NCBI GenBank assembly: GCA_903905455.1
Contig: CAIVGN010000070.1
Span: 1-34,499, forward strand
Source of the DNA: an uncultured Archangium sp.
GTDB taxonomy: Bacteria; Myxococcota; Myxococcia; Myxococcales; Myxococcaceae
Length of the DNA stretch: 34,499 bases
Reading direction: 5' to 3'
Shown here: positions 27,842-34,499 of the stretch, piece by piece
Numbering within the stretch: position 1 is the stretch's first letter
Layout of the letters: the number at the start of each line of letters is the position of its first letter
Translations under genes and position numbers: made by a program
The notes under the pieces: generated by a model
Databases searched by the model: none
What the model was told of the DNA's origin: nothing
What the model saw: only the letters and a program-made list of their open reading frames with translations

Positions 27842-29383
27842 ATGACCAATGACATGCCGATATTGCGAAGCAGTTCCGCAGGCCCAGTGAATGGCAGCGG
27901 CCTGTCATGGCCCTTGCTCGTGGCAGCCGGCGCCTTCCTCTTGTTCCTGACCCGGCAGGAACTCCTCAACGACCCCGACACCTACTGGCATATCGCCACC
28001 GGACGCTGGATCTACGAGCACCTGGCGATTCCGACCACCGATCCGTTCTCAAACAGCATGCTTGGCGCACCCTGGACGGCGCATGAATGGCTGTCGGAAC
28101 TCGTCTATTTCTCTGCCTACGCGGCCGGCGGTTGGACGGCAGTCGTCGCCGTTGCCGCCGCCGCCTTCGCTGCCGCACTGGCGATTCTGACCCGCTACCT
28201 GCTGCGGCACGTGGAGGCGATCTATGCGCTGTTCTTCGTGGTGATGGCGGCCACCCTCGCATTGCCGCACTTGCTCGCCAGGCCGCATACCCTGGCGGCG
28301 CCGCTGCTCGTCTTCTGGGGCGTCGTGTTGCTGCGCGCACGCGAGGAAAGTCGCGCACCTTCGAGGTGGCTGGCGCTGCTCTTGGCACTGTGGGCGAACC
28401 TGCACGGCGGCTTTCCAATTGCCTTGCTCCTTGCCGCCGCCTTTGCCTGCGAAGCCATTCTCGCAGCAACCGACACGACTGCACGTTGGTGCGCCGCCCG
28501 GCAGTGGGGTAGTTTCATGCTCGCGGCCCTACTCGCATCATTGCTGACGCCTCACGGACTCGACGGCTTGCTGTTTGCCAGCAATGTACACAAAATGGAC
28601 TTTACCTTGGACACCATTGCCGAATGGCGTTCACCTGATTTCCATGAACTGCAGTGGCTTGAAGTCTGGCTGATGGTGACTGCCGCTGCTGTCCTGACGC
28701 GCGGCCTGCGACTGCCCGCCGTACGGCTCATACTCATTCTCGGCCTACTCCATTTTGCGCTGCGCCATGTGCGACATTGTGAACTGCTCGGCCTGATGGG
28801 GCCCCTGATTATTGCCGAGCCCTTCGCCGCCCAATGGTTTGTATCCAGCAGCAAGGAGCAGCAGTCAGCGATGCTCGATCGACTTTTTGCATCGCTGGCC
28901 GGGCCTGCGAGCAAGCCGGCAACTTCCGTCGTGCTCGGCATTCTCGCCGTCCCCGGCCTGGCAGCAATACGCATCGACCACCTGCACCCATCACCGGAGT
29001 CAACACCTGCCTCCGCACTGAGGGCGATACAGGAAGCATTCCCCGAGAACCCGACGAAACAACCAGGGCGTGTCCTCAATTCCTATGACTTCGGAGGCTA
29101 CCTTATTTTTGCCGGAGTATCGCCGTACATCGACGGTCGTGCCGACCTCTACGGTGACGCATTCGTCCGCCAGTACGTTCGAACGGTGCAACTCGAAGAT
29201 CCGGAACTGCTGCCGCAATTGCTAGCGAGCCAACGCATCGGATGGACGCTCTTGAAACCGGGGGAACCGGCCATCGGCGTACTCGACCACCTGCCTGGAT
29301 GGCGGCGCTTCCACGTCGACAAAACGGCCGTTGTTCATGTCCGTGAGGCCACCGAAACAATGACGGAGCACCACCGCGACTAA
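27842..29383 (+). CDS. Multi-pass membrane protein, GT-C glycosyltransferase-like
   Basis: The 513-residue protein (ATG 27842; TTG 27824 and ATG 27854 are alternatives, none with a good ribosome-binding site) has about 9-11 hydrophobic segments. An N-terminal loop reads NDPDTYWHIATGRWI and later TAHEWLSELVYF; acidic and aromatic motifs in a first periplasmic loop are typical of GT-C glycosyltransferases and related uncharacterised membrane proteins. A C-terminal soluble part contains NSYDFGGYLIF and YIDGRADLYGD, a pattern shared by such proteins. Reaction and substrate are unknown. Its base composition is far lower in G+C than the flanking Tad genes, suggesting transfer. A role in pilin or polysaccharide glycosylation would be a guess from position. 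Confidence 0.75.
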   Translation: MTNDMPILRSSSAGPVNGSGLSWPLLVAAGAFLLFLTRQELLNDPDTYWHIATGRWIYEHLAIPTTDPFSNSMLGAPWTAHEWLSELVYFSAYAAGGWTAVVAVAAAAFAAALAILTRYLLRHVEAIYALFFVVMAATLALPHLLARPHTLAAPLLVFWGVVLLRAREESRAPSRWLALLLALWANLHGGFPIALLLAAAFACEAILAATDTTARWCAARQWGSFMLAALLASLLTPHGLDGLLFASNVHKMDFTLDTIAEWRSPDFHELQWLEVWLMVTAAAVLTRGLRLPAVRLILILGLLHFALRHVRHCELLGLMGPLIIAEPFAAQWFVSSSKEQQSAMLDRLFASLAGPASKPATSVVLGILAVPGLAAIRIDHLHPSPESTPASALRAIQEAFPENPTKQPGRVLNSYDFGGYLIFAGVSPYIDGRADLYGDAFVRQYVRTVQLEDPELLPQLLASQRIGWTLLKPGEPAIGVLDHLPGWRRFHVDKTAVVHVREATETMTEHHRD

Positions 29384-29411
29384 ACCACCCATTTCCACAA
29401 TACAGTTTCCG

Positions 29412-29657
29412 CCACAAAGCGCGCACCCGATCGCGATTCGCATTACCGGCGGAGATGGCGAGCACCCGAACATGAGGCAGCAGGACCTGGCGCATCGTCG
29501 CCTGCGAGGTCGATCTCGAGTATCGTCGGCGGCAGCGGGCGGACCTGAAGTGCCTGGAATGCCTCCGCGGCCGTTGCAACCACCGACAACGGATGCGACG
29601 CCATGGGAGCCATTTGCGAATGGCGTGGCGGTCAGCGATGAGGACCACACACAACAT
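29412..29657 (-). pseudogene. Probable frameshifted response-regulator receiver remnant
   Basis: The minus strand of this 340-base gap has no intact gene, but three short stretches resemble a receiver domain in the right order. MLCVVLIADRHAIRKWL is in one frame from ATG 29657. SVVATAAEAFQALQ followed by TILEIDLAGDDAP lies in a second frame. PHVRVLAISAGNANRDRVRAL returns to the first. Spacing fits beta1, alpha1, beta2-beta3 and beta4 of a receiver. Two frame changes would be needed, so the gene is dead or sequencing errors are present. It lies just downstream of the methyltransferase-like gene on the same strand. The call rests on pattern only. Confidence 0.4.
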
Positions 29658-29725
29658 GCTGGATGCCGGTTCGCCGCACTCTGCAGCGCTGGTGTACTCA
29701 GTGAAGATGGCCGCGATGACGGGCC

Positions 29726-30361
29726 TCAAAAAACCCCAGGCACGAGGCGCCAGCGCACGCGGCCCCGGTATTCGAGGTACTCGGCACTGGCGCACAGCAG
29801 GCGCTCTTCGCGCACGATGCGAATCACCTGTGCGGCATAGAATACCCCGAGCACCACCAGGTTTCTGAGCGAACAATTAACCGCCAGAAAGCCGACGTGT
29901 CCGATCAGATAGCCGAGGTAGATCGGATGGCGCACCACGCGGTACGGGCCCGCGACGACGATGCCACGGCGCGCGGGCAACAGGCCGAAGGAGCGCCCCA
30001 GCGTGACCTTGGAAGCCACTTGCCAGGATATGCCGACGACTTGCGTGGCCACGCCCAGCGCTTCGGGGACAAGGCGCTGGGTGCCGTCGGCGCTGAGTAA
30101 AACGACAAAGAACAGGGCGTACGTCGTCGCGATCACGGCGATGGGTGAAAGGTCGCGCACGGTGGCACGCCGGGCAATCAGCACCAGCGTGAGCGTGTAA
30201 AACTCGGACAACAGCAGAATCAATATCGTCAGGCGCGAGGTGTCGGCCCACCAACTCGAGGCGAGGTTCGACACCGCAAGCCCGCAGGCAATCAGCGCAA
30301 AGCCACGCAGCAGCCACTCAGTCAGAGCAGTCTCAGATATGCGATCGGACATTGGATCCAT
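29726..30361 (-). CDS. Isoprenylcysteine carboxyl methyltransferase (ICMT/PEMT)-like membrane protein
   Basis: The 211-residue protein has about five membrane segments and the ICMT-family C-terminal signature: GRSFGLLPARRGIVVAGPYR, VVRHPIYLGYL and REERLL...EYLEYRGRVRWRLVP. These residues form the S-adenosylmethionine pocket in known members, which methylate prenylcysteine carboxyls in eukaryotes. Bacterial homologues act on unknown lipids or small molecules. ATG 30361 follows AAGGGG by seven bases. It lies in the low-G+C segment and faces the membrane protein gene. Prenylated proteins are not expected in bacteria, so the eukaryotic substrate should not be assumed. Confidence 0.85.
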   Translation of the reverse strand: MDPMSDRISETALTEWLLRGFALIACGLAVSNLASSWWADTSRLTILILLLSEFYTLTLVLIARRATVRDLSPIAVIATTYALFFVVLLSADGTQRLVPEALGVATQVVGISWQVASKVTLGRSFGLLPARRGIVVAGPYRVVRHPIYLGYLIGHVGFLAVNCSLRNLVVLGVFYAAQVIRIVREERLLCASAEYLEYRGRVRWRLVPGVF

Positions 30362-30404
30362 CTCGTGTCCCCTTGTTCGGCGTATCGCTGGTGATGGGCT
30401 TCAC

Positions 30405-30433
30405 ACTATCCAGACACGACAGAGTAGAAACAA
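30405..30433 (-). promoter_or_regulatory. Candidate promoter of the ICMT-like gene
   Basis: On the minus strand, TTGTTT (30433-30428) and GATAGT (30410-30405) are 17 bases apart. The -35 is weak (3 of 6 strictly) but the spacing is ideal and the -10 hexamer equals that proposed for dksA. It would give a leader of about 35-40 bases. Confidence 0.35.
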
Positions 30434-30976
30434 CCCAACATAAGGGAGGAATGCCCCCAAGAAACCGGGAGGGGGGACACGCGAGCGCCCGCGAGGCGGC
30501 GGCGAAGGGATGAACCGAGTTCGATGGCTGGTCATCTTCACCCCAGCCAAATCGTCGTCACCTCATCCAACGGGGGGCGCTGCCCGGAAAGCGCACCCCG
30601 AAGCGAGATGGATCCGTTTCAGACCGGTGGCATCACTGCCGCCCGCCCTTCTCTGCGAACCCACCAATGCGGGTCAACTGCCCTCATCAGCGCCTCGGGC
30701 GCCGCAGTGAGAACCGCGCCTAACCCTGGCCCGCGTTTCGTGGGCTTGTTCTTCATTCACTTACGCCGCATTCGCAGTCGTTGCCGGTCAGAGTGCGATT
30801 TCACGCGCCGCCCTCAGTACGAGCGAAGCCTCGCTGCCGGCCACTGTTCCTGTTCTCGCGCACTTCGGACAACAGAGTATCAAAACAAACGTGGGCGCCT
30901 ACTTGCATTGCCTCGTCGCGCCGGCCAACCAGCGGGCGACGGCCGACGAACAACTTGGCCCGCAAGGAGTCACATC
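30434..30976 (+). other. Intergenic region upstream of flp
   Basis: No convincing gene is visible in these 543 bases. Short open frames (for example 20 codons from 30451 and 66 codons from 30510) have no recognisable content. It contains the right-hand transition from low to high G+C, the second copy of ACAGAGTAT (30872-30880) and a possible sigma-54 promoter for flp (30892-30907). Confidence 0.55.
30892..30907 (+). promoter_or_regulatory. Possible sigma-54 promoter of flp operon
   Basis: TGGGCGCCTACTTGCA keeps the invariant GG and GC with correct 12-base spacing and a TTGCA at -12, but four of the -24 flank bases differ from consensus. A start near 30918 would leave a leader of about 59 bases. 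It is weaker than the tadG site. Confidence 0.35.
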
Positions 30977-31132
30977 ATGAAAGCGTTTCTCGGGGACGAA
31001 GCCGGGGTCACCGCAGTCGAATATGGGCTGCTCGCGGCATTGATTGCAGTCGCCATCATCGGTGCAGCCACGACCCTGGGGCTCAACATCGCCAACAGGT
31101 TCACCGCAATCGGAACCTCCGTTGGGACGTGA
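30977..31132 (+). CDS. flp: Flp-family type IVb major pilin
   Basis: The 51-residue prepilin starts at ATG 30977, seven bases after AAGGAG. It has a short basic leader ending in Gly10, a cleavage site G-V-T-A-V-E-Y with Glu at +5 of the mature chain and the Flp-type Tyr at +6, and one hydrophobic helix (GLLAALIAVAIIGAATTLGL). The mature pilin would be 41 residues and should polymerise into the Flp pilus used for surface adherence. TadV, encoded next, is the expected leader peptidase. Confidence 0.95.
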   Translation: MKAFLGDEAGVTAVEYGLLAALIAVAIIGAATTLGLNIANRFTAIGTSVGT

Positions 31133-31190
31133 GCCGTATTCGAGCCCCTCGCGCTTCTGGAGGCGAGGGGCCCATCCCACGAGGATGACC

Positions 31191-31718
31191 ATGACGCCCA
31201 CTCAACTCACTTTGGTGTTCAACACCCTCCTTGTGGGGGCCTTGCTGGCGGTGTGCTGGACGGACATTCGGTCTCGCCAAATTCCGAACCCTCTCGTGGC
31301 CTTCATTCTGGCCCTCGGCGTGTTGAGGGCGGCGGAGGACGGTAGCGCCGTGCGCGCAGTCGCGCTGTCTGCGTCGGGAGTGCTCGTCGGAGCCGGACTC
31401 CTTGGCTGGCAGTATCGCCGAGGGCTCATCGGTGCCGGTGACGTGAAACTCCTGGCTGCGCTGGGGGCCTGGACGGGGCCGGTAGGAGTGCTGTGGCTCT
31501 TTCTTGTGAGTTCGCTGCTCGGTGGGGTAGTCGCCGTGGCCACCTGGGTTCGCTTGCCGCAGGAGCAGCGCCAGCGCGTCGCAGGGAACGTGATGGCTGC
31601 GGCGCAGTTTCAGGGATTTCAGACCTCGTCCCAGGGCGTTCCGTATGGCGTGTCGATCGCGCTCGGCGCCCTGGTGGTGATCGTCGCCGGGCTCCCCTTT
31701 GGAGGGTTCTGGCCATGA
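31191..31718 (+). CDS. tadV: TadV/CpaA prepilin peptidase (A24 family)
   Basis: The 175-residue polytopic protein has both catalytic aspartates of A24 peptidases: Asp25 in CWTDIRSRQIPN and Asp84 in GAGDVKLLAALG. It cleaves the leader of Flp and the TadE-type pseudopilins at the inner membrane. ATG 31191 has GAGG six bases upstream; ATG 31185 would overlap that site. The stop overlaps the next start by four bases (ATGA), so the two are translationally coupled. It is short, as TadV proteins are, lacking the methylase domain of PilD. Confidence 0.95.
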   Translation: MTPTQLTLVFNTLLVGALLAVCWTDIRSRQIPNPLVAFILALGVLRAAEDGSAVRAVALSASGVLVGAGLLGWQYRRGLIGAGDVKLLAALGAWTGPVGVLWLFLVSSLLGGVVAVATWVRLPQEQRQRVAGNVMAAAQFQGFQTSSQGVPYGVSIALGALVVIVAGLPFGGFWP

Positions 31719-32128
31719 AGACTCGACGGGGGGTTGCTGCCGTGGAGTTCGCTCTCGTCCTCCCGCTCTTCATCTTTCTGCTGCTCGCGACCGTCGACTA
31801 CGGCTGGTTCTTCATGATCGAACTCGCCACCACCAACGCGGTGCGCGAGGGGGCTCGAGCGGCGACGACCTACCCCGGGGCTTGCCCGAATGCGGCGGGA
31901 CAGGCTGCGGCCCGTAGCGTGGTCACGACGTACTTGAGACAGATTGGTCAAGACGCAAAGGCCACGACCGATGTCACGTGCACCACGGGGGCGGTGGGCG
32001 AACCGGTATTCCAGGTGGTGACGACCGTCTTGATGCCGCAGTTGACGGGGTACTCCCTCATTCCCATGCCGAAGACCGGCGCCCTCGTTCGTGCCAGTGC
32101 CCAGGTCACGATGCGAGGCGTTCCTTGA
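31715..32128 (+). CDS. tadE: TadE-like pseudopilin (second copy)
   Basis: The 137-residue protein has the TadE pattern: KTRRGVAAVEFALVLPLFIFLLL (basic leader, cleavage at G-V-A-A-V-E-F, hydrophobic helix) followed by N-A-V-R-E-G-A-R-A-A and a short ectodomain with two Cys. It overlaps tadV by ATGA and has GGAGG upstream inside tadV. In classical Tad operons tadE comes late, after tadABCD; here it sits between tadV and cpaB. It is not closely similar to the TadE at 25958-26401 beyond the N-terminal motif. Confidence 0.9.
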   Translation: MKTRRGVAAVEFALVLPLFIFLLLATVDYGWFFMIELATTNAVREGARAATTYPGACPNAAGQAAARSVVTTYLRQIGQDAKATTDVTCTTGAVGEPVFQVVTTVLMPQLTGYSLIPMPKTGALVRASAQVTMRGVP

Positions 32129-32142
32129 AAGGACGGTAGCCC

Positions 32143-33105
32143 GTGGCCACCCAACTCCCATTGACGCAGCCCGTTGTCCCCCACAAACCCAGAGAGGCCT
32201 CGTCGCGCCGGGCCCGGTCTCGCGCTGTCGCCTTCATGCTCCTGGCGCTCGTCGCCGGGCTTGCCGCGGCCTGGCTCGTGACACGCGAACTTTCGCAGCG
32301 GAGTGCACTGGTTGAGAGCCCGACTACTTTGATCGCCGTCGCCGCCGCAGACCTTCCTCGCGCGACGACCCTGCGGCCGGAGCTGATGTCCTACGTCGCC
32401 TGGCCGTCGCAGGCGCTGCCGGACGGAGCGACGCTGAAGAGCAATGCCGCGGCGCTCGAAGGCCGCGTCGTGGCACACGACCTGGGCCGGGGTGAACCGC
32501 TGCTGGAGGTCCGCCTCGCCCCCAAGGGCGCGGGGCTGGGGATGGCTGCGATTGTGCCTGGCAACATGCGGGCGATGACGGTCCTGGTGAACGAGGTCAT
32601 CGGAGTCGCCGGGTTCATTCACCCCGACGATTTCGTGGATGTGATTGTGACCATGGCCACCTCCGCAACCGGGAACAGCGACGAGATTCGGGCGAAGATC
32701 ATCCTCCAGAACGTGAAGGTGCTTGCGGTGGGCCAGGAGATGGTCACACAGGATGCGAAACCGGTGAAGGTCCCAGTGGTCACCCTGCTGGTCGACCCGG
32801 AGCAGTCCGAGCGGCTCGCGCTGGCATCGACCGAGGGACACATTCAGCTGACGCTTCGGTCACGAGCCGACGTCGCAGAGACGGCGACCGCGGGCATTTC
32901 GCCTCCGGAGCTCTTCGGTAAGGTCACAGAGAAGGTGGAGGCCCCACCGGCCCCGGCCCCAGCGCCGGCACCGACGCCACGGCCGGTGGTGCTCAGGCCC
33001 GCGGCCAAGCCCAAACCCAAACCTCAGCCTGTCCCCGACGTCGTCGAGGTCTTGCGCGGTGATCGCGTCGAAGAACGAAAGATTCGCCCTGCCGGAGGTC
33101 AATAG
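32143..33105 (+). CDS. cpaB: CpaB/RcpC-family Flp pilus assembly protein with SAF domain
   Basis: The 320-residue protein starts at GTG 32143 with AGGA about nine bases upstream. It has an N-terminal membrane anchor (about 28-47), a SAF-type domain (about 62-125; DLPRATTLRPELMSYVAWPS then GRVVAHDLGRGEPLLE) and the conserved CpaB stretch MRAMTVLVNEVIGVAGFIHPDD... (about 146-190). A C-terminal tail of about 50 residues is a Pro/Ala and Lys/Pro run. CpaB/RcpC works with the secretin at the outer membrane and may bind peptidoglycan. The gene ends two bases before cpaC. Confidence 0.93.
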   Translation: MATQLPLTQPVVPHKPREASSRRARSRAVAFMLLALVAGLAAAWLVTRELSQRSALVESPTTLIAVAAADLPRATTLRPELMSYVAWPSQALPDGATLKSNAAALEGRVVAHDLGRGEPLLEVRLAPKGAGLGMAAIVPGNMRAMTVLVNEVIGVAGFIHPDDFVDVIVTMATSATGNSDEIRAKIILQNVKVLAVGQEMVTQDAKPVKVPVVTLLVDPEQSERLALASTEGHIQLTLRSRADVAETATAGISPPELFGKVTEKVEAPPAPAPAPAPTPRPVVLRPAAKPKPKPQPVPDVVEVLRGDRVEERKIRPAGGQ

Positions 33106-33107
33106 TC

Positions 33108-34499
33108 ATGCGCGCCCATGTCCTGCTGGTGTTCGCCGTCGCCCTGCCGGTCTTGGCCCAGACCGAACCTCCCTCGAACGTCGGGGCCGCCCTGCACATC
33201 GACCGGGAGGTGGGAGCCACCCGGGAGATGGCGCTCGAGGTCGGCCAAAGTCGCCTGCTCGAAACCTCCACTCCGCTGGGTCGCGTGTCCGTCGCCAACC
33301 CAGAAGTGGCCGACCTCAAGGTGGTGACGAACACCCAGTTGCTGGTCACCGCCAAGGGCGTGGGAGAGACGCACCTGACGCTCTGGGACAAGAGCGACAA
33401 GCCGCTCGTGCTGGCCCTCAAGGTTTCGCGGAACCTCGAAACGCTGCGGCAGCAACTGGCCAGCCTCTTTCCCGGAGAGGCGGTCAAGGTGGCGGCGGCC
33501 GGCGACCTGGTGGTCTTGTCAGGCCAGGTGTCCGACGTTCGGCTCCCCGAGCGAATGTTGACCGTGGCTCGGCTCTACGCGCCGAAGGTCGCCAACCTCA
33601 TCGACGTGCTCGGGCACCAACAGGTGCAGGTCGAGATCAAGTTCGCCGAGGTCTCACGTTCGGGTCTGCGAGAAATGGGCATCAATTGGTTCCACGGGCA
33701 GGCGGGCCGCATGGCGGGCGTGGTGGCGCCGAGCCAGTCCATCGGCTTCCCGGCGGGAACGAGCGCGGCGCCCAGCGAAGCGAACGGAGTTCCGGGAGTG
33801 TATCCCCCCAGCATCCCCTCGGCGTTTTCGCTGTTCTTCTCCACCAGCGGCGCCTTTCCGTTCTCGGCGACCTTGTCCTTGCTGGAGCAAAACGCGCTGG
33901 CGAAGACCCTGGCCGAACCGACGCTGGTGGCCATGACCGGCCAGGAAGGCAAGTTCCTCGCCGGCGGCGAATTCCCCATCCCGATCTCGTCGTCGATGGG
34001 CCAGACGTCGATCGAGTTCAAGAAGTTCGGCATTCAACTCAGGTTCGTGCCCACGGTGCTCGGCGACGGGCTGATCAGCCTCAAGCTCTTCACCGAAGTC
34101 TCTGAGCTGGAGCCCGCCAACGGAATCACCCTCAATACGATCGTCATCCCCGGCATCTCGACGCGTCAGTCGGAGACGACCATTCGCGTTCGCGACGGGC
34201 AGAGCTTCGCAATCGCTGGGCTCTTGTCGGACAAGGTTCGTTCCAACATCGGCAAGCTCCCAGGCCTGGGCGACATTCCCATCCTGGGTGCGCTCTTCAG
34301 GTCCACCAACTTCCGTCGCGACGAGACGGAGCTCTTGGTGCTGGTGACGACCCGGCTGGTCCAGCCCGTGGGGTCAGCAGACGCACCCGTGCTCCCCGGC
34401 GAGGAAGAACTCAACGACCCCGATGACTTCGAGCTGTTTCTGCTCGGCAGGACCGGGAGGGCGCCTGCGCTCTCTCGCGCCCGGGGCGAGGCCATTCCC
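33108..34499 (+). CDS. cpaC: CpaC/RcpA outer-membrane secretin, 3' end outside window
   Basis: The frame begins at ATG 33108 (GGAGG nine bases upstream) and is open to the window end, giving 464 residues. It has a signal peptide (VLLVFAVALPVLAQ) and an N-terminal pilus-secretin domain (about 40-110; GQSRLLETSTPLGRVSVANP). A short BON-like segment follows (VVLSGQVSDVRLPERML), then the secretin domain (about 190-430) with the family motif GLGDIPILGALFRS and VLVTTRLVQPV. It forms the multimeric outer-membrane channel through which the Flp pilus exits. The domain appears complete, so few residues are probably missing. tadZ, tadA, tadB and tadC would be expected to the right of the window. Confidence 0.95.
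   Translation, partial: MRAHVLLVFAVALPVLAQTEPPSNVGAALHIDREVGATREMALEVGQSRLLETSTPLGRVSVANPEVADLKVVTNTQLLVTAKGVGETHLTLWDKSDKPLVLALKVSRNLETLRQQLASLFPGEAVKVAAAGDLVVLSGQVSDVRLPERMLTVARLYAPKVANLIDVLGHQQVQVEIKFAEVSRSGLREMGINWFHGQAGRMAGVVAPSQSIGFPAGTSAAPSEANGVPGVYPPSIPSAFSLFFSTSGAFPFSATLSLLEQNALAKTLAEPTLVAMTGQEGKFLAGGEFPIPISSSMGQTSIEFKKFGIQLRFVPTVLGDGLISLKLFTEVSELEPANGITLNTIVIPGISTRQSETTIRVRDGQSFAIAGLLSDKVRSNIGKLPGLGDIPILGALFRSTNFRRDETELLVLVTTRLVQPVGSADAPVLPGEEELNDPDDFELFLLGRTGRAPALSRARGEAIP

Larger units (their letters stand above)
27753..30871 (+). other. Low-G+C segment inserted within the Tad locus
   Basis: The DNA between the two Tad halves is visibly less G+C-rich than the rest: for example 29 of 60 bases at 28561-28620 against 40 of 60 at 12301-12360. 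Codons ending in A or T become common. It carries the membrane protein (27842), the methyltransferase-like gene (29726) and a decayed receiver remnant. No integrase, transposase or tRNA is present. Boundaries are approximate. Confidence 0.6.

Noticed and set aside
30451-30513. 20-codon frame after AGGGAGGA
   Set aside because: The Shine-Dalgarno-like run is directly against the ATG, too close to be used, and the peptide has no features.
30510-30710. 66-codon frame upstream of flp
   Set aside because: No recognisable domain, no proper ribosome-binding site, composition like random.

Overview
The window is high-G+C DNA from what is most likely a myxobacterium (Myxococcota). The grounds are two Hanks-type Ser/Thr kinases beside FHA proteins, DUF4388 and PilZ signalling proteins, a giant lipoprotein built from Myxococcus-type cysteine-rich (CDDGN) repeats, and PEGA/TPR envelope proteins. 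The genus cannot be fixed from the sequence. No rRNA, tRNA, CRISPR array, transposase or integrase was found. Two genes run off the edges: a receiver-DUF4388 protein on the left (minus strand) and a Tad/Cpa secretin on the right (plus strand).

Layout. 1-2.2 kb: degenerate-receiver regulator and a small PilZ protein (minus). 2.3-6.4 kb: a beta-barrel-like protein converging on a minus-strand operon relA/spoT (rsh) - ridA - proline-rich membrane protein. 6.5-9.9 kb: a Ser/Thr kinase (minus) flanked by two plus-strand FHA proteins. 9.96-11.7 kb: dksA (minus), then a diadenylate-cyclase-type protein and a small PHA-granule-family protein (plus). 11.7-20.9 kb: a tightly packed four-gene plus-strand operon of a kinase/nSTAND ATPase fusion with a coiled-coil tail, a TPR/PEGA membrane protein, a 28-repeat cysteine-rich lipoprotein, and a DctA-type dicarboxylate transporter. 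20.9-24.1 kb: a MinD/ParA-PilZ fusion and an acetate kinase-PduL fusion (minus). 24.2-25.8 kb: a PPP-type phosphoesterase and a DUF3592 protein. 25.9-34.5 kb: a Tad (Flp) pilus locus whose two halves point away from each other, tadG-tadE leftwards and flp-tadV-tadE-cpaB-cpaC rightwards. They are separated by about 3 kb of distinctly lower-G+C DNA carrying a multi-pass membrane protein, an isoprenylcysteine-methyltransferase-like protein and a probable frameshifted receiver remnant.

How it fits together. The left two thirds is rich in signalling: (p)ppGpp synthesis and hydrolysis (Rsh), the ppGpp co-effector DksA, a probable c-di-AMP synthase, PilZ domains, and phospho-Thr readers (FHA) around a kinase. 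The AckA-PduL fusion would convert acetyl-CoA to acetate and ATP in one polypeptide. The kinase/STAND - PEGA - Cys-rich lipoprotein - DctA operon looks like one envelope-spanning unit and is the best candidate for an undescribed system. A sigma-54 type -24/-12 element lies upstream of tadG, and a weaker one upstream of flp, so pilus expression may be sigma-54 dependent. All assignments are from reading motifs by eye; no database search was run.
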